This document shows, piece after piece, positions 34,922 to 46,621 of a stretch of 64,000 bases of DNA. A model generated the notes under the pieces. The model did not search any database and had not been told where the DNA came from. It saw only the letters and a list, made by a program, of their open reading frames with translations. The stretch's first letter is position 1; every line of letters begins with the position of its first letter. The translations under genes and the position numbers were made by a program. The stretch is taken from contig NZ_QURN01000016.1 in NCBI RefSeq assembly GCF_003403035.1, positions 38,946 through 102,945 of the forward strand, read 5' to 3'. The stretch is from Mesorhizobium denitrificans (GTDB lineage Bacteria; Pseudomonadota; Alphaproteobacteria; Rhizobiales; Rhizobiaceae).

Positions 34922-35176
34922 TCAGAGTCGTTTGCCAGTGATCTGATGATAACCCCAGATGGCGATCATAGCGCCTATGACAGCAACGACGAGGCTCCAG
35001 AGATTAAACCCGGTGACGCCAACGCCTAGCACTGCGCTGAAGATAAAGCCGCCGACGATAGCGCCAACAATTCCGAGAACGATGTCCATCAGCAGACCTT
35101 GGCCGCCGGCGCCCATCAAACGGCTGCCGATGAAGCCTGCAATCAGGCCGAGCAAAATCCAAGCAATGATACCCAT
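34922..35176 (-). CDS. GlsB/YeaQ/YmgE-family small membrane protein
   Basis: This 84-residue transglycosylase-associated/GlsB protein has three hydrophobic segments and glycine-rich helices: GIIAWILLGLIAGFIGSRLMG, then MDIVLGIVGAIVGGFIFSAV, then LVVAVIGAMIAIWGY. These proteins are linked to stress response, with no known enzymatic activity. A GTG three codons upstream is possible, but GAAGGG spacing favours this ATG. A second member of the family is encoded at 46659. Confidence 0.88.
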   Translation of the reverse strand: MGIIAWILLGLIAGFIGSRLMGAGGQGLLMDIVLGIVGAIVGGFIFSAVLGVGVTGFNLWSLVVAVIGAMIAIWGYHQITGKRL

Positions 35177-35327
35177 TTTCCGCACCCTTCATATTTCAGA
35201 CATACCCTAGGTTTTGGATGCTTTCACAACGATCTGCGGAACGCAACTGCAGATGGAAGCGTTGTGAGCCGTGGTTTTCATTCTGCCGCCAGCGACCGCG
35301 AGGCGGCGTGTTTCAGGGAGAGCATAA

Positions 35328-35825
35328 ATGGGACTGTTTGACGACGCCGTGCCGGGCGGAAACATTACGAAGCCCCTGCTGATCGCGCTTGGCGCATTGC
35401 TGGCTGGCAAGATGCTTTCCGGTGGCCAAAAGGAAGATGAGCCGGAAGCGGAGCCGAAGGAATTGCCGCGCCAAACCTCGCCGCAAAACAACACCACCGC
35501 ACAGACGGAGCCGGGCCAAGGCGGTTTGCTGGAAGGCGGTCTCGGCGGACTGCTGGAGCGTCTCGCCAAGAACGGGCAGGGCGATGTGGCCGATAGCTGG
35601 GTTAAGACCGACAGGCAAAATGCACCAATCGCGCCGCAGGACCTCGGCAAGGCAATTGGCGGCAGAATGCTTTCCGAACTTTCCAGACGGACAGGCATTC
35701 CGGAAGATCAGCTGCTGGACCAGCTTTCCAAGGCGCTGCCGGGCATTGTGGACAAGCTGACGCCGAACGGAAGCGTTCCAAGCTCCGATCAGGTGGCGGG
35801 ACAGTTTCGCAACAATCCCTGGTGA
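35328..35825 (+). CDS. YidB-family protein
   Basis: The protein has 165 residues of the YidB (DUF937-like) family. MGLFDDAV at the N-terminus, a short hydrophobic stretch (PLLIALGALLAGKML), a charged, proline-rich linker, and the C-terminal domain ISRRTGIPEDQLLDQLSKALPGIVDKLTPNG-like region identify it. The C-terminal part is most conserved. Function is unknown. GGGAGAG before the ATG supports the start. It stands alone between the GlsB-like gene (divergent) and a VOC protein. Confidence 0.87.
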   Translation: MGLFDDAVPGGNITKPLLIALGALLAGKMLSGGQKEDEPEAEPKELPRQTSPQNNTTAQTEPGQGGLLEGGLGGLLERLAKNGQGDVADSWVKTDRQNAPIAPQDLGKAIGGRMLSELSRRTGIPEDQLLDQLSKALPGIVDKLTPNGSVPSSDQVAGQFRNNPW

Positions 35826-35894
35826 TGGAATTTTGCGGATAAGCGGTTGAATGACGCGCGGCTCGCAGTAGAAGCTGCTTGCGAGAGGTGCAAA

Positions 35895-36788
35895 ATGTCT
35901 ACCGCCTATTCACTCGATCATCTCGTTCTGCCGGTTGCGAATCTGGACGAGGCGCAACGCAGATACCGAGCGCTTGGCTTCACGGTGGCGCCGGTTGGAG
36001 TTCATCCGTTCGGCACGGCAAATTGCTGCGTTTATCTCGAAGACGGAACGTTTCTTGAGCCGCTGGCTGTCGCGGACGCGGACGCGGCGGCGCAAGCTGT
36101 AGATGAGGGCAACGGCTTCGTTACGGGCGACCGAATCTTCCGGGATCGGGCAGGTGACGAGGGTTTCTCCGCAATCGTGCTCGGCACTGCGGATGCGAAA
36201 GCCGACGACAAACGGTTCGTAGATGCGGGTATTTCCAGCGGCAAAATTCTCGATTTTTCGCGCGATGTGATCGACAAAACCGGCAAGACCGGCACAGCCG
36301 CATTTCGACTGGCGTTTGCGCGCGATCTCCAATCGCCCGCGCCGTATTTCTTCACCTGCCAGCGCGTCAAAACGCCGAAGGTGGACCGCGCAGCGCTCCA
36401 GCACCATCGTAATCGGGTCAGCGGATTGCGGCGGATCGTATTGGCCTCGCCCGAGCCTCGCACGCATTCAGCGTTTCTGGAGACGTTTTTCGATGCCCCT
36501 ATCGGTGGCACGAATGATGGCGGCGGCCTTCTGTTGAAACTGCTGAATGTGGCGGTCGAGATCGTGACGCCCCAAAGTTTTGCGCGAGATTGGGGGCTTG
36601 ATGAACACAGCCACGACAGCGCCGAGGGGCTTCATCCAGTAGCGGTGTTATTTTCTGCGCCGGACATTGAAGCGTTGACCAGTCTTTTCAAGGCCGATGG
36701 GATAACCTATGTGGCGCATGACAACGCACTTGTCGTGCCGCCCACAACAGGGCAGGGCGCGCATTTCATTTTCGAGGCCAGCGCATGA
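35895..36788 (+). CDS. VOC-family protein with glyoxalase-like domain
   Basis: The protein has 297 residues, beginning SLDHLVLPVANLDEAQRRYRALGFTVAP, which is typical of the Glyoxalase_3 subgroup of VOC proteins. GTANCCVYLEDGTFLEPLAV continues the first domain; HEALYTSL-like elements near EALTSLFKADGITYV form the second. The ATG has GAGAGG upstream. It ends by overlapping kdsA by four bases (ATGA), so it is probably translated with it. Substrate is unknown. Confidence 0.82.
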   Translation: MSTAYSLDHLVLPVANLDEAQRRYRALGFTVAPVGVHPFGTANCCVYLEDGTFLEPLAVADADAAAQAVDEGNGFVTGDRIFRDRAGDEGFSAIVLGTADAKADDKRFVDAGISSGKILDFSRDVIDKTGKTGTAAFRLAFARDLQSPAPYFFTCQRVKTPKVDRAALQHHRNRVSGLRRIVLASPEPRTHSAFLETFFDAPIGGTNDGGGLLLKLLNVAVEIVTPQSFARDWGLDEHSHDSAEGLHPVAVLFSAPDIEALTSLFKADGITYVAHDNALVVPPTTGQGAHFIFEASA

Positions 36789-37618
36789 CCAAGCCAAACC
36801 ATTCGGTGACAATCGGCAATGTGACCTTTGCCAATGAAGCGCCGCTCGCGCTTATCGCCGGGCCGTGCCAACTCGAATCGCGGCAGCACGCATTCGATAT
36901 GGCTGGCGCGCTGAAAGAACTCACCGAAAAGCTCGGCATCGGGCTGGTGTATAAATCCAGCTATGACAAGGCGAACCGCACCTCGCTCGGCGCAACGCGC
37001 GGCGCGGGACTGGATGCCTCGCTGCCGATTTTCGCTGATCTGCGCAAGGAGTTTGGCCTGCCGATCATCACAGACGTGCACACCGAGGAGCACTGCGCCG
37101 TCGTGGCCGAAGTGGTGGACGTACTGCAAATACCGGCATTTCTTTCGCGCCAGACAGACATGCTCGTGGCAGCGGCAAAAACCGGCAAGGTCGTGAACGT
37201 GAAGAAGGGCCAGTTCCTCGCGCCCTGGGACATGAAGAATGTCGTGTCGAAGATTACGGGTTCAGGCAATCCGAACGTGCTGGTGACGGAACGCGGCGCG
37301 TCGTTTGGCTACAACACACTGGTGTCGGATATGCGCGCACTGCCCATAATGGCTGAGATTGGCGCGCCGGTGATATTCGACGCAACGCATTCGGTGCAGC
37401 AGCCGGGCGGTCAGGGCGGCTCCTCCGGCGGCGAGCGGCGGTTTGTGAAAACGCTGGCTTCGGCGGCGGTCGCGGCTGGCGTTGCAGGTGTATTTATCGA
37501 GACGCATGACGATCCCGATAACTCGGCGTCTTCGGATGGACCGAATATGGTGCCGCTGAAAGACATGCCCGAACTGCTGGAAAAGCTGATCGCATTCGAC
37601 CGCATCGCAAAGGGCTGA
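36785..37618 (+). CDS. kdsA: 3-deoxy-D-manno-octulosonate 8-phosphate synthase (KDO8P synthase)
   Basis: KdsA condenses phosphoenolpyruvate with arabinose 5-phosphate for the KDO sugars of lipopolysaccharide. The 277-residue protein has LIAGPCQLESRQHAFDMA, YKSSYDKANRTS, LPIITDVHTEEHC, VNVKKGQFLAPWDM and DATHSVQQPGGQGGSSGG in family order. Length is normal. It overlaps the upstream VOC gene and is separated from eno by 124 bases, which look like the eno promoter region. Confidence 0.97.
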   Translation: MTKPNHSVTIGNVTFANEAPLALIAGPCQLESRQHAFDMAGALKELTEKLGIGLVYKSSYDKANRTSLGATRGAGLDASLPIFADLRKEFGLPIITDVHTEEHCAVVAEVVDVLQIPAFLSRQTDMLVAAAKTGKVVNVKKGQFLAPWDMKNVVSKITGSGNPNVLVTERGASFGYNTLVSDMRALPIMAEIGAPVIFDATHSVQQPGGQGGSSGGERRFVKTLASAAVAAGVAGVFIETHDDPDNSASSDGPNMVPLKDMPELLEKLIAFDRIAKG

Positions 37619-37721
37619 TGCGGGCGTTTGATACTGACAGTTGTCGAGCATCTTCCCCAAACAGAACCGCCAAGCCCGTTGCCTTTTCCCGCGCTTCCGC
37701 TAAGAGAGGCGGACTTTCTAG

Positions 37722-39017
<1,296 letters not shown>

Positions 39018-39029
39018 TTTATTGACATG

Positions 39030-39055
39030 GTGCCGGCGGAAAACGCCGCTGGCAC
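39030..39055. terminator. Possible terminator hairpin between eno and the convergent gene
   Basis: GTGCC (39030-39034) pairs with GGCAC (39051-39055), with GGCG/CGCC pairing inside and a small asymmetric bulge. It lies 13 bases after the eno stop and reaches the stop of the convergent gene. It has no T-run, so the evidence is moderate. Confidence 0.35.
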
Positions 39056-40044
39056 TATGTGTTGTTGCCGAGCCAGTTCGCGTGGCTGATGGACGCGAGG
39101 CGATAGCCGCCATTGCGGCAAATCTGATCATATGCGCGGAAACGCGCAATCGGCAGGCACGCAAAGCGGCGCTTGGCCAGCGGCGCATCCGACCTGTAGG
39201 CAACTACCGCATGTTCATTATGGCCGATTGCCTGCACAAACAGGCTGGCATCGGTGTAGCGGTCGACCATTGTAGCCATGGAGGCGGGCATACCAGCATT
39301 CAGTCCGCCGGGAGCTTCGATCATCTGATCGCCTTCGCCCGGTTCCCAAACCGCAGCATAATGGGCACCTGATGGCCCGTAACGGTCCACAGCCGCGATA
39401 CGCAATCCGCGCTCACGCTGGCGGCGATCCAGCGACATCAGCTCGGACCAGCCCATATTCCACGCAACAGGTTGGGCGCGGGTCATGCCCGGCTCCCACA
39501 CAGCGTTGAAATTGCGGTGACGGCGATTGAGCGAGGCGAGGCGATAGCCCTGCCGAAGCATATCCTCATGGCGGCGCTTGAACGCGCCTGCATCGGCCGT
39601 GATCTGCCAGACATTGCCGGGAGCTTCGTTTTGCACAAAGGCCACGGACCACGGCTCAAAGAACCGGCCGGAGCCAAAAATATCAACGGGATGGAAGCCA
39701 TCTTGCGCGTGCTGTGCAATTACGTGCTGCAATTGCTCGAAAGTATGCACATTGGTTTCGAAGCGACCGGCGCGGGTATCCTCGACCCACATGCCGAACA
39801 AACCAACGCCAGCTTCCTCACCACGCGCGCGGCTGCGATACGGCATTGCATCTTCAGGCAACGCCGAATCATTGTCATATTCATTGGCAATACCAACACG
39901 TCCGTATGCGGCCTCGCGATCTTGCGGACCCGTTTGCGAACCTTGCTTTATAGCCAAATTTCCTTTGAAGCCCGGACTCTTTTGGTCCATGACAGCCCCG
40001 TCAACTCCCAACCACACCCGGTTATGATTCTGCATCAAATTCAT
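39055..40044 (-). CDS. Tandem-repeat protein with WEPG motifs (BTRD1-like)
   Basis: The protein has 329 residues built of about four units of roughly 45 residues. Each has a helix then a GFxP or GYRLAS turn, a beta pair and an ending such as FNAVWEPG or YAAVWEPG (twice clearly, with weaker copies before and after). This matches the bacterial tandem repeat domain 1 seen in polyglycine hydrolase N-termini and other secreted proteins. No signal peptide is evident; an internal ATG (39990) is an alternative start. The function is unknown. Confidence 0.65.
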   Translation of the reverse strand: MNLMQNHNRVWLGVDGAVMDQKSPGFKGNLAIKQGSQTGPQDREAAYGRVGIANEYDNDSALPEDAMPYRSRARGEEAGVGLFGMWVEDTRAGRFETNVHTFEQLQHVIAQHAQDGFHPVDIFGSGRFFEPWSVAFVQNEAPGNVWQITADAGAFKRRHEDMLRQGYRLASLNRRHRNFNAVWEPGMTRAQPVAWNMGWSELMSLDRRQRERGLRIAAVDRYGPSGAHYAAVWEPGEGDQMIEAPGGLNAGMPASMATMVDRYTDASLFVQAIGHNEHAVVAYRSDAPLAKRRFACLPIARFRAYDQICRNGGYRLASISHANWLGNNT

Positions 40045-40146
40045 AGTTAATGAAAGGTGTCCGCAGCCCTAATTGCACAATATTTTTGCGCCGCAGCACA
40101 AACGCTCTGATCAAAAAATCGGGAGGAGCGTAACCGTCCATTAAGC

Positions 40147-40494
40147 ATGGCGGAGCCAGATATAGGCATGAAGAATGCGCAGATGTGGACGAGACAGCAC
40201 AAGCAACGAAACACGGGGCGGTTGATCGTGCCCGCCATCACGATTGTGTTTCTGAGCTATTTCGGATTTCATGCCTATCACGGCGAATATGGCATCTATT
40301 CCAAGTACCAGCTTGAAGGGCATATCGTGGAACTCGGCGAAAAGCTGAAAACCACAACGGCGCAGCGCGTGGCACTGGAACGCAGGGTTCAGATGTTGCG
40401 CGAAGGGACGATCGAAAAGGACATGCTGGACGAGTTTGCGCGCAGGGAACTCGATTACAGTCGCCCCAACGAACTGATCGTAACGCTGCAATGA
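40147..40494 (+). CDS. ftsB: FtsB/DivIC-family septum formation initiator
   Basis: This single-pass division protein of 115 residues at most has a membrane helix IVPAITIVFLSYFGFHAY and a coiled coil QLEGHIVELGEKLKTTTAQRVALERRVQMLREGTIEKDMLDEFARREL. It matches rhizobial FtsB, which lies before the pdh operon. FtsB bridges FtsL and FtsQ in the divisome. In-frame ATGs at 40168 and 40183 (MWTRQHKQ) are alternatives; the last fits the family start best. Confidence 0.87.
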   Translation: MAEPDIGMKNAQMWTRQHKQRNTGRLIVPAITIVFLSYFGFHAYHGEYGIYSKYQLEGHIVELGEKLKTTTAQRVALERRVQMLREGTIEKDMLDEFARRELDYSRPNELIVTLQ

Positions 40495-40535
40495 TTAACT
40501 GAAATCTAGTTAATCGGCTAGTTTATCAGCGATAA
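40494..40535. promoter_or_regulatory. Two inverted repeats upstream of pdhA, possible operators
   Basis: ATTAACT (40494-40500) and AGTTAAT (40508-40514) form a 7-bp inverted repeat with a 7-base spacer. TTATC-AGC-GATAA (40523-40535) follows. Both lie in the 175-base region before pdhA and look like operators. No regulator gene for them is seen nearby. Confidence 0.45.
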
Positions 40536-40669
40536 TAACAGTTTAGGCGCAAGGCAGCCATGCATTTTTCCGCATGGACGACGCCACGTTTTCCAGATAG
40601 CGTTTGCGGCAACAGGGGAGGGATTTACATCTCCCCAAAGTCCGTCAGAGACGAATTAGGGAGAGACGT

Positions 40670-41710
40670 ATGGCATCAGCCGCCAAGCGCGCGCCGGCTA
40701 AGAAAGCTGACGCAAAGCCAGGGACAAATCCCACCACACCCAAGCCGGTCGAATTCAACAAGCAACAGGAGCTTGACGCGTATCGCGCGATGCTTCTGAT
40801 CCGGCGTTTCGAGGAAAAGGCCGGGCAACTTTACGGCATGGGGTTCATTGGCGGTTTCTGCCACCTCTATATCGGTCAGGAAGCGGTTGTTACCGGCCTG
40901 AAAATGTCGCTGATCGAAGGCGATCAGATGATCACCGGCTATCGCGATCACGGTCACATGCTGGCGATGGACATGTCGGCGCGCGGCGTGATGGCGGAGC
41001 TGACCGGACGCAAGGGCGGCTTGTCGAAAGGCAAGGGCGGCTCCATGCACATGTTCTCCAAAGAGAAGCACTTCTACGGCGGCCACGGCATCGTCGGCGC
41101 GCAGGTTTCGCTGGGAACCGGTCTGGCTTTCGCAAACAAGTATCGCAAGAACAACAATGTGGCGCTGGCGTTCTTTGGTGACGGCGCAGCGAATCAGGGC
41201 CAGGTTTACGAGAGCTTCAACATGGCCGCTCTCTGGAAACTGCCGGTTATCTATGTGATCGAGAACAACCGGTACGCAATGGGCACGGCGGTGTCGCGCT
41301 CGTCTGCGGAGACGGATTTCTCGCATCGCGGTATTTCGTTCAAGATTCCGGGCATTCAGGTGGACGGCATGGACGTGCGCGCCGTGAAGGCCGCGGCGGA
41401 TCTGGCGACGGAATGGTGCCGCTCGGGCAAAGGGCCAATCATTCTCGAAATGCTGACCTATCGCTATCGCGGCCACTCAATGTCTGACCCCGCCAAATAT
41501 CGCACCAAGGAAGAGGTGCAGAAGATGCGCTCGGAGCATGACCCGATCGAGCAGGTGAAAGCGCGCCTGTTTGAGAAGAAGTGGGCCAGCGAGGAAGAGC
41601 TCAAAGAGATAGACAAGGAAGTGCGCGACATCGTGGCCGATGCAGTAGACTTCGCCCAAACCGATCCCGAGCCGGATGCATCCGAGCTTTGGACCGATAT
41701 TACACTTTAA
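40670..41710 (+). CDS. pdhA: Pyruvate dehydrogenase E1 component, alpha subunit
   Basis: E1-alpha binds thiamine diphosphate and decarboxylates pyruvate with PdhB. The 346-residue protein has a lysine- and alanine-rich N-terminal tail (about 25 residues), LLIRRFEEKAGQLYGMG, GSMHMFSKEKHFYGGHGIVGAQ and the ThDP motif FFGDGAANQGQVYESFNMAALW. The start at 40670 (MASAAKRAP) has AGGGAG upstream; a longer open frame is not supported. It opens the pdhA-pdhB-pdhC-(esterase)-lpdA operon. Confidence 0.96.
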   Translation: MASAAKRAPAKKADAKPGTNPTTPKPVEFNKQQELDAYRAMLLIRRFEEKAGQLYGMGFIGGFCHLYIGQEAVVTGLKMSLIEGDQMITGYRDHGHMLAMDMSARGVMAELTGRKGGLSKGKGGSMHMFSKEKHFYGGHGIVGAQVSLGTGLAFANKYRKNNNVALAFFGDGAANQGQVYESFNMAALWKLPVIYVIENNRYAMGTAVSRSSAETDFSHRGISFKIPGIQVDGMDVRAVKAAADLATEWCRSGKGPIILEMLTYRYRGHSMSDPAKYRTKEEVQKMRSEHDPIEQVKARLFEKKWASEEELKEIDKEVRDIVADAVDFAQTDPEPDASELWTDITL

Positions 41711-41722
41711 GGAAGGGCGACC

Positions 41723-43105
<1,383 letters not shown>

Positions 43106-43123
43106 GACGGGCGGGAGGAACAC

Positions 43124-44473
43124 ATGCCGATCAACATCACCATGCCCGCTCTCTCGCCAACGATGGAAGAGGGCAATCTGGCCAAATGGCTCGTCAAGGA
43201 AGGCGACAAGGTCGCGCCGGGCGACGTGATCGCAGAAATAGAAACCGACAAGGCCACGATGGAAGTCGAGGCGGTTGACGAAGGTACGGTCGCCAAGCTG
43301 GTAGTGCCCGCCGGCACCGAAGGCGTGAAGGTGAATGCGTTGATCGCGATCTTGGCGGGCGAGGGCGAGGATGTTGCAGCCGCAGCATCGGGCGGCGGCG
43401 CTGCGCCAAAAGCGGAAGCGCCAAAGGCTGAAGCCGCAAAGCCGGAAGCAAAGGCAGAACCGGCCCCCGCAGCGAGCCCCAAGCCTGCGGCGGCATCAGC
43501 CCCGAAAGCTGAAAGTGGTGGACAGGGCGACGGGCGGACTTTTGCCTCACCGCTGGCGCGCCGCGTCGCGAAGGAGGCAGGCGTTGATGTTGCCGGGATC
43601 AAGGGCTCCGGTCCGCATGGCCGGGTCGTTCGGGCTGACGTAGAGGCCGCGATTTCCGGAGGTGGTGCGAAAGCTGCTCCCGCAGCGCAGGCCGCGCCCG
43701 CCGCAGCACCGGCGCCAAAGGGAGCTTCCGACGAGCAAACGCTCAAGCTGTTTGCGGAAGGCAGCTACGAACTGGTGCCGCACGACAATATGCGCAAGAC
43801 GATTGCTCGGCGTCTCGTGGAAGCCAAGACAACGGTCCCGCATTTCTATCTGACGGTAGATGTGGAACTCGACGCGCTGCTGGCGCTGCGCACGCAACTG
43901 AATGCGGCAGCGCCTTTGAAGAAAACGGACAAGGGCGAAGCTCCAGCTTACAAGCTTTCGGTCAACGACATGGTGATCAAGGGTCTGGCGTTGGCGCTGC
44001 AGGCAGTGCCGGACGCGAATGTTTCGTGGACGGATTCCGCGATGGTTCGCCATAAGCATTCCGACGTGGGCGTGGCGGTTTCTATACCCGGCGGTTTGAT
44101 TACGCCGATTATCCGGCAGGCCGAAACCAAGTCGCTGTCAGCTATTTCCAACGAAATGAAGGATCTCGCGGGCCGCGCAAAATCGCGCAAGCTCAAGCCG
44201 GAAGAATATCAGGGCGGCACGACCGCGGTTTCCAATCTCGGCATGTTCGGGGTCAAGGATTTCGCTGCGGTTATCAATCCACCGCACGCGACAATCCTCG
44301 CTGTGGGCGCTGGCGAACAGCGCGCCGTGGTGAAGAATGGCGAAATCAAAGTTGCGAACGTCATGTCTGTGACACTCTCGACGGATCACCGTGCGGTGGA
44401 CGGCGCGTTGGGTGCGGAACTGCTGCAGGCGTTCAAGCGGCTGATCGAAAACCCGATGAGCATGTTGGTCTAG
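43124..44473 (+). CDS. pdhC: Dihydrolipoamide acetyltransferase (PDH E2)
   Basis: E2 forms the core of pyruvate dehydrogenase and transfers acetyl to CoA. The 449 residues show an N-terminal lipoyl domain ([13 protein letters not shown], same segment as in PdhB), a long Ala-Pro-Lys linker, the peripheral subunit-binding domain ASPLARRVAKEAGVDVAGIKGSGPHGRVVRADVEAA, and the acetyltransferase domain ending in [19 protein letters not shown] with the catalytic HRxxDG. It follows pdhB by 18 bases. Confidence 0.97.
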   Translation: MPINITMPALSPTMEEGNLAKWLVKEGDKVAPGDVIAEIETDKATMEVEAVDEGTVAKLVVPAGTEGVKVNALIAILAGEGEDVAAAASGGGAAPKAEAPKAEAAKPEAKAEPAPAASPKPAAASAPKAESGGQGDGRTFASPLARRVAKEAGVDVAGIKGSGPHGRVVRADVEAAISGGGAKAAPAAQAAPAAAPAPKGASDEQTLKLFAEGSYELVPHDNMRKTIARRLVEAKTTVPHFYLTVDVELDALLALRTQLNAAAPLKKTDKGEAPAYKLSVNDMVIKGLALALQAVPDANVSWTDSAMVRHKHSDVGVAVSIPGGLITPIIRQAETKSLSAISNEMKDLAGRAKSRKLKPEEYQGGTTAVSNLGMFGVKDFAAVINPPHATILAVGAGEQRAVVKNGEIKVANVMSVTLSTDHRAVDGALGAELLQAFKRLIENPMSMLV

Positions 44474-44486
44474 GCAGCCGCTGCCG

Positions 44487-45125
44487 ATGAAAACGATACT
44501 CTGCTACGGCGACTCGCTAACCTGGGGCTTCAATGCCGAGACATTGACGCGCCATGAATATGCGGATCGCTGGCCAAGCGTTTTGCAATCGGAGTTGGGC
44601 GATGGCGCGTGCGTCGTCGCTGAGGGTTTGAACGGCCGCACGACCGCCTATGACGACAATCTGGCAGGCGAAGATCGCAATGGCGCGCGTGTGCTGCCAA
44701 CAATTCTTGGCACGCATTCGCCGCTTGATCTCGTGATTGTCATGCTCGGTTCGAACGACATGAAGCCATGGATACATGGCAACCCGCTGGGCGCAGCGTA
44801 TGGAATGAAGCGGCTGGTGCAAATCGTGCGGGGGCATCCTTATCCGCTCGGCGCTGCGACGCCGAAGGTTCTGCTCGTTTCGCCCCCACCGGTTTCGCGC
44901 ACTAACAACAGCGAATATGCGGCGATGTTTGCTGGCGGTGACGAGGCCTCACGGCAATTGCCCGACGCTTATCGCATGGTCACGCGGGAACTGGATTGTG
45001 CGTTTTTCGATGCCGCTGGCGTGTCGCAAACCGCAGCGTTCGACGGCGTGCATCTCGACGCTGAAAATACGAGAGCTATCGGTTCAGCGCTCGCACCCGT
45101 TGTGAAGAAACTATTGGATTTGTAG
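44487..45125 (+). CDS. SGNH/GDSL hydrolase (arylesterase-like)
   Basis: The 212-residue SGNH hydrolase has block I ILCYGDSLTWGF with the nucleophile serine, block II around EGLNGRTT, block III VIVMLGSNDMK and block V FDGVHLDAE with the Asp-His pair. It resembles bacterial arylesterases. Unusually it is inserted in the pyruvate dehydrogenase operon between the E2 and E3 genes, 13 bases after pdhC and 11 before lpdA, so it is likely co-expressed. A role in the complex is not known. Confidence 0.9.
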   Translation: MKTILCYGDSLTWGFNAETLTRHEYADRWPSVLQSELGDGACVVAEGLNGRTTAYDDNLAGEDRNGARVLPTILGTHSPLDLVIVMLGSNDMKPWIHGNPLGAAYGMKRLVQIVRGHPYPLGAATPKVLLVSPPPVSRTNNSEYAAMFAGGDEASRQLPDAYRMVTRELDCAFFDAAGVSQTAAFDGVHLDAENTRAIGSALAPVVKKLLDL

Positions 45126-45136
45126 GGAGACTGGCT

Positions 45137-46582
45137 GTGGCTGACTCTTACGACGTCATCATCATCGGTTCGGGACCGGGCGGCTATGTCACGGCCGTGC
45201 GCGCGGCGCAGCTTGGCCTAAAAACGGCGATTGTGGAGCGCGAACATCTTGGCGGCATCTGCCTGAACTGGGGATGTATTCCAACCAAGGCGCTGCTGCG
45301 CTCCGCAGAGATAATGCATTATGCGGAGCACGCGAAGAATTACGGCCTGAAAATCGACGGCACGGTGAGCGCCGATACCAAAGCGGTTGTTGACCGTTCG
45401 CGCGGGGTTTCTGCGCGGCTTAATGGCGGTGTCGGCTTCCTGATGAAGAAGAACAAGGTCGATGTGATCTGGGGCGAGGCAAAGCTGACCAAGCCCGGCG
45501 AGATCGTAGTTGGCAAGCCGACCAAGCCAGCCATGCAGCCGCAACACCCGGTGCCGAAGGGCGTGAAGGGCGAGGGCACGTATACGGCCAAGCACATCAT
45601 TGTTGCGACCGGTGCGCGGCCCCGCGCGCTGCCCGGCATCGAGCCGGATGGCAAGCTGATCTGGACCTATTTCGAGGCGATGATTCCGCAGGAAATGCCG
45701 AAGTCACTGCTGGTTATGGGGTCGGGCGCGATTGGCATCGAGTTTGCCTCTTTCTATCGCACGATGGGTGTGGACGTCACAGTGGTTGAAATCATGCCGC
45801 AGATCATGCCTGTCGAAGATAATGAGATTTCGACGATTGCCAAGAAGCAGCTCGAAAAGCAGGGCATGAAAATCCTGCTCGAAACCAAGGTGACGAAGGT
45901 CGAAAAGGGTGCGAACTCGATAACAGCCACGCTTGAAGGCAAGGACGGCAAGACGCAAACCATCACCGCCGACCGAATGATTTCGGCTGTCGGCGTGCAG
46001 TGCAATTTCGAGAACCTCGGTCTTGAAGCACTCGGCGTGAAAATTGATCGCGGCGCGATTGTTACAGATGGATATGGCCGCACAAATGTGCCGGGTGTGT
46101 ACGCAATCGGCGACGTTGCTGGGCCGCCGATGCTAGCGCACAAGGCGGAACATGAAGGCGTGATCTGCGTGGAAAAGATTGCCGGAGTGCCCGGCGTTCA
46201 CGCGCTGGACAAGCTCAAGATTCCGGGCTGCACCTATTGCCAGCCGCAGGTCGCGTCAGTTGGCCTGACCGAAGCGAAAGCCAAGGAGCAGGGCAGGGAT
46301 ATTCGCGTCGGGCGCTTTTCCTTTGCTGCGAACGGCAAGGCGATTGCGCTCGGCGAGGATCAGGGTCTTATCAAGACGATCTTCGACAAAAAGACCGGCG
46401 AATTGCTCGGCGCGCATATGGTTGGCGCGGAAGTGACCGAGTTGATTCAGGGCTTCGTGGTGGCGATGAACCTCGAAACCACTGAGGAAGACCTGATGCA
46501 TACGGTGTTCCCGCACCCGACGCTTTCCGAAATGATGAAAGAAAGCGTGCTGGATGCATATGGGCGTGCGCTGAACGCATAA
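45137..46582 (+). CDS. lpdA: Dihydrolipoyl dehydrogenase (E3)
   Basis: E3 reoxidises dihydrolipoamide with NAD+. The 481-residue flavoprotein has a FAD loop GSGPGGYV, the redox motif GGICLNWGCIPTKA (Cys42, Cys47), an NAD-binding VMGSGAIGIEFASFY, and the dimer-interface signature HPTLSEMM with the active histidine. Translation starts at a GTG following a GGGAGA. It closes the pdh operon. Confidence 0.97.
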   Translation: MADSYDVIIIGSGPGGYVTAVRAAQLGLKTAIVEREHLGGICLNWGCIPTKALLRSAEIMHYAEHAKNYGLKIDGTVSADTKAVVDRSRGVSARLNGGVGFLMKKNKVDVIWGEAKLTKPGEIVVGKPTKPAMQPQHPVPKGVKGEGTYTAKHIIVATGARPRALPGIEPDGKLIWTYFEAMIPQEMPKSLLVMGSGAIGIEFASFYRTMGVDVTVVEIMPQIMPVEDNEISTIAKKQLEKQGMKILLETKVTKVEKGANSITATLEGKDGKTQTITADRMISAVGVQCNFENLGLEALGVKIDRGAIVTDGYGRTNVPGVYAIGDVAGPPMLAHKAEHEGVICVEKIAGVPGVHALDKLKIPGCTYCQPQVASVGLTEAKAKEQGRDIRVGRFSFAANGKAIALGEDQGLIKTIFDKKTGELLGAHMVGAEVTELIQGFVVAMNLETTEEDLMHTVFPHPTLSEMMKESVLDAYGRALNA

Positions 46583-46621
46583 GGCGCGTGCATCCGTCGC
46601 TGTTTTCAATGGCGGCGTTCA

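Noticed and set aside
34903..34941. 12-codon frame with AGGAG upstream
   Set aside because: It runs into the antisense of the GlsB-like gene end and the adjoining terminator hairpin; too short to claim as a gene.
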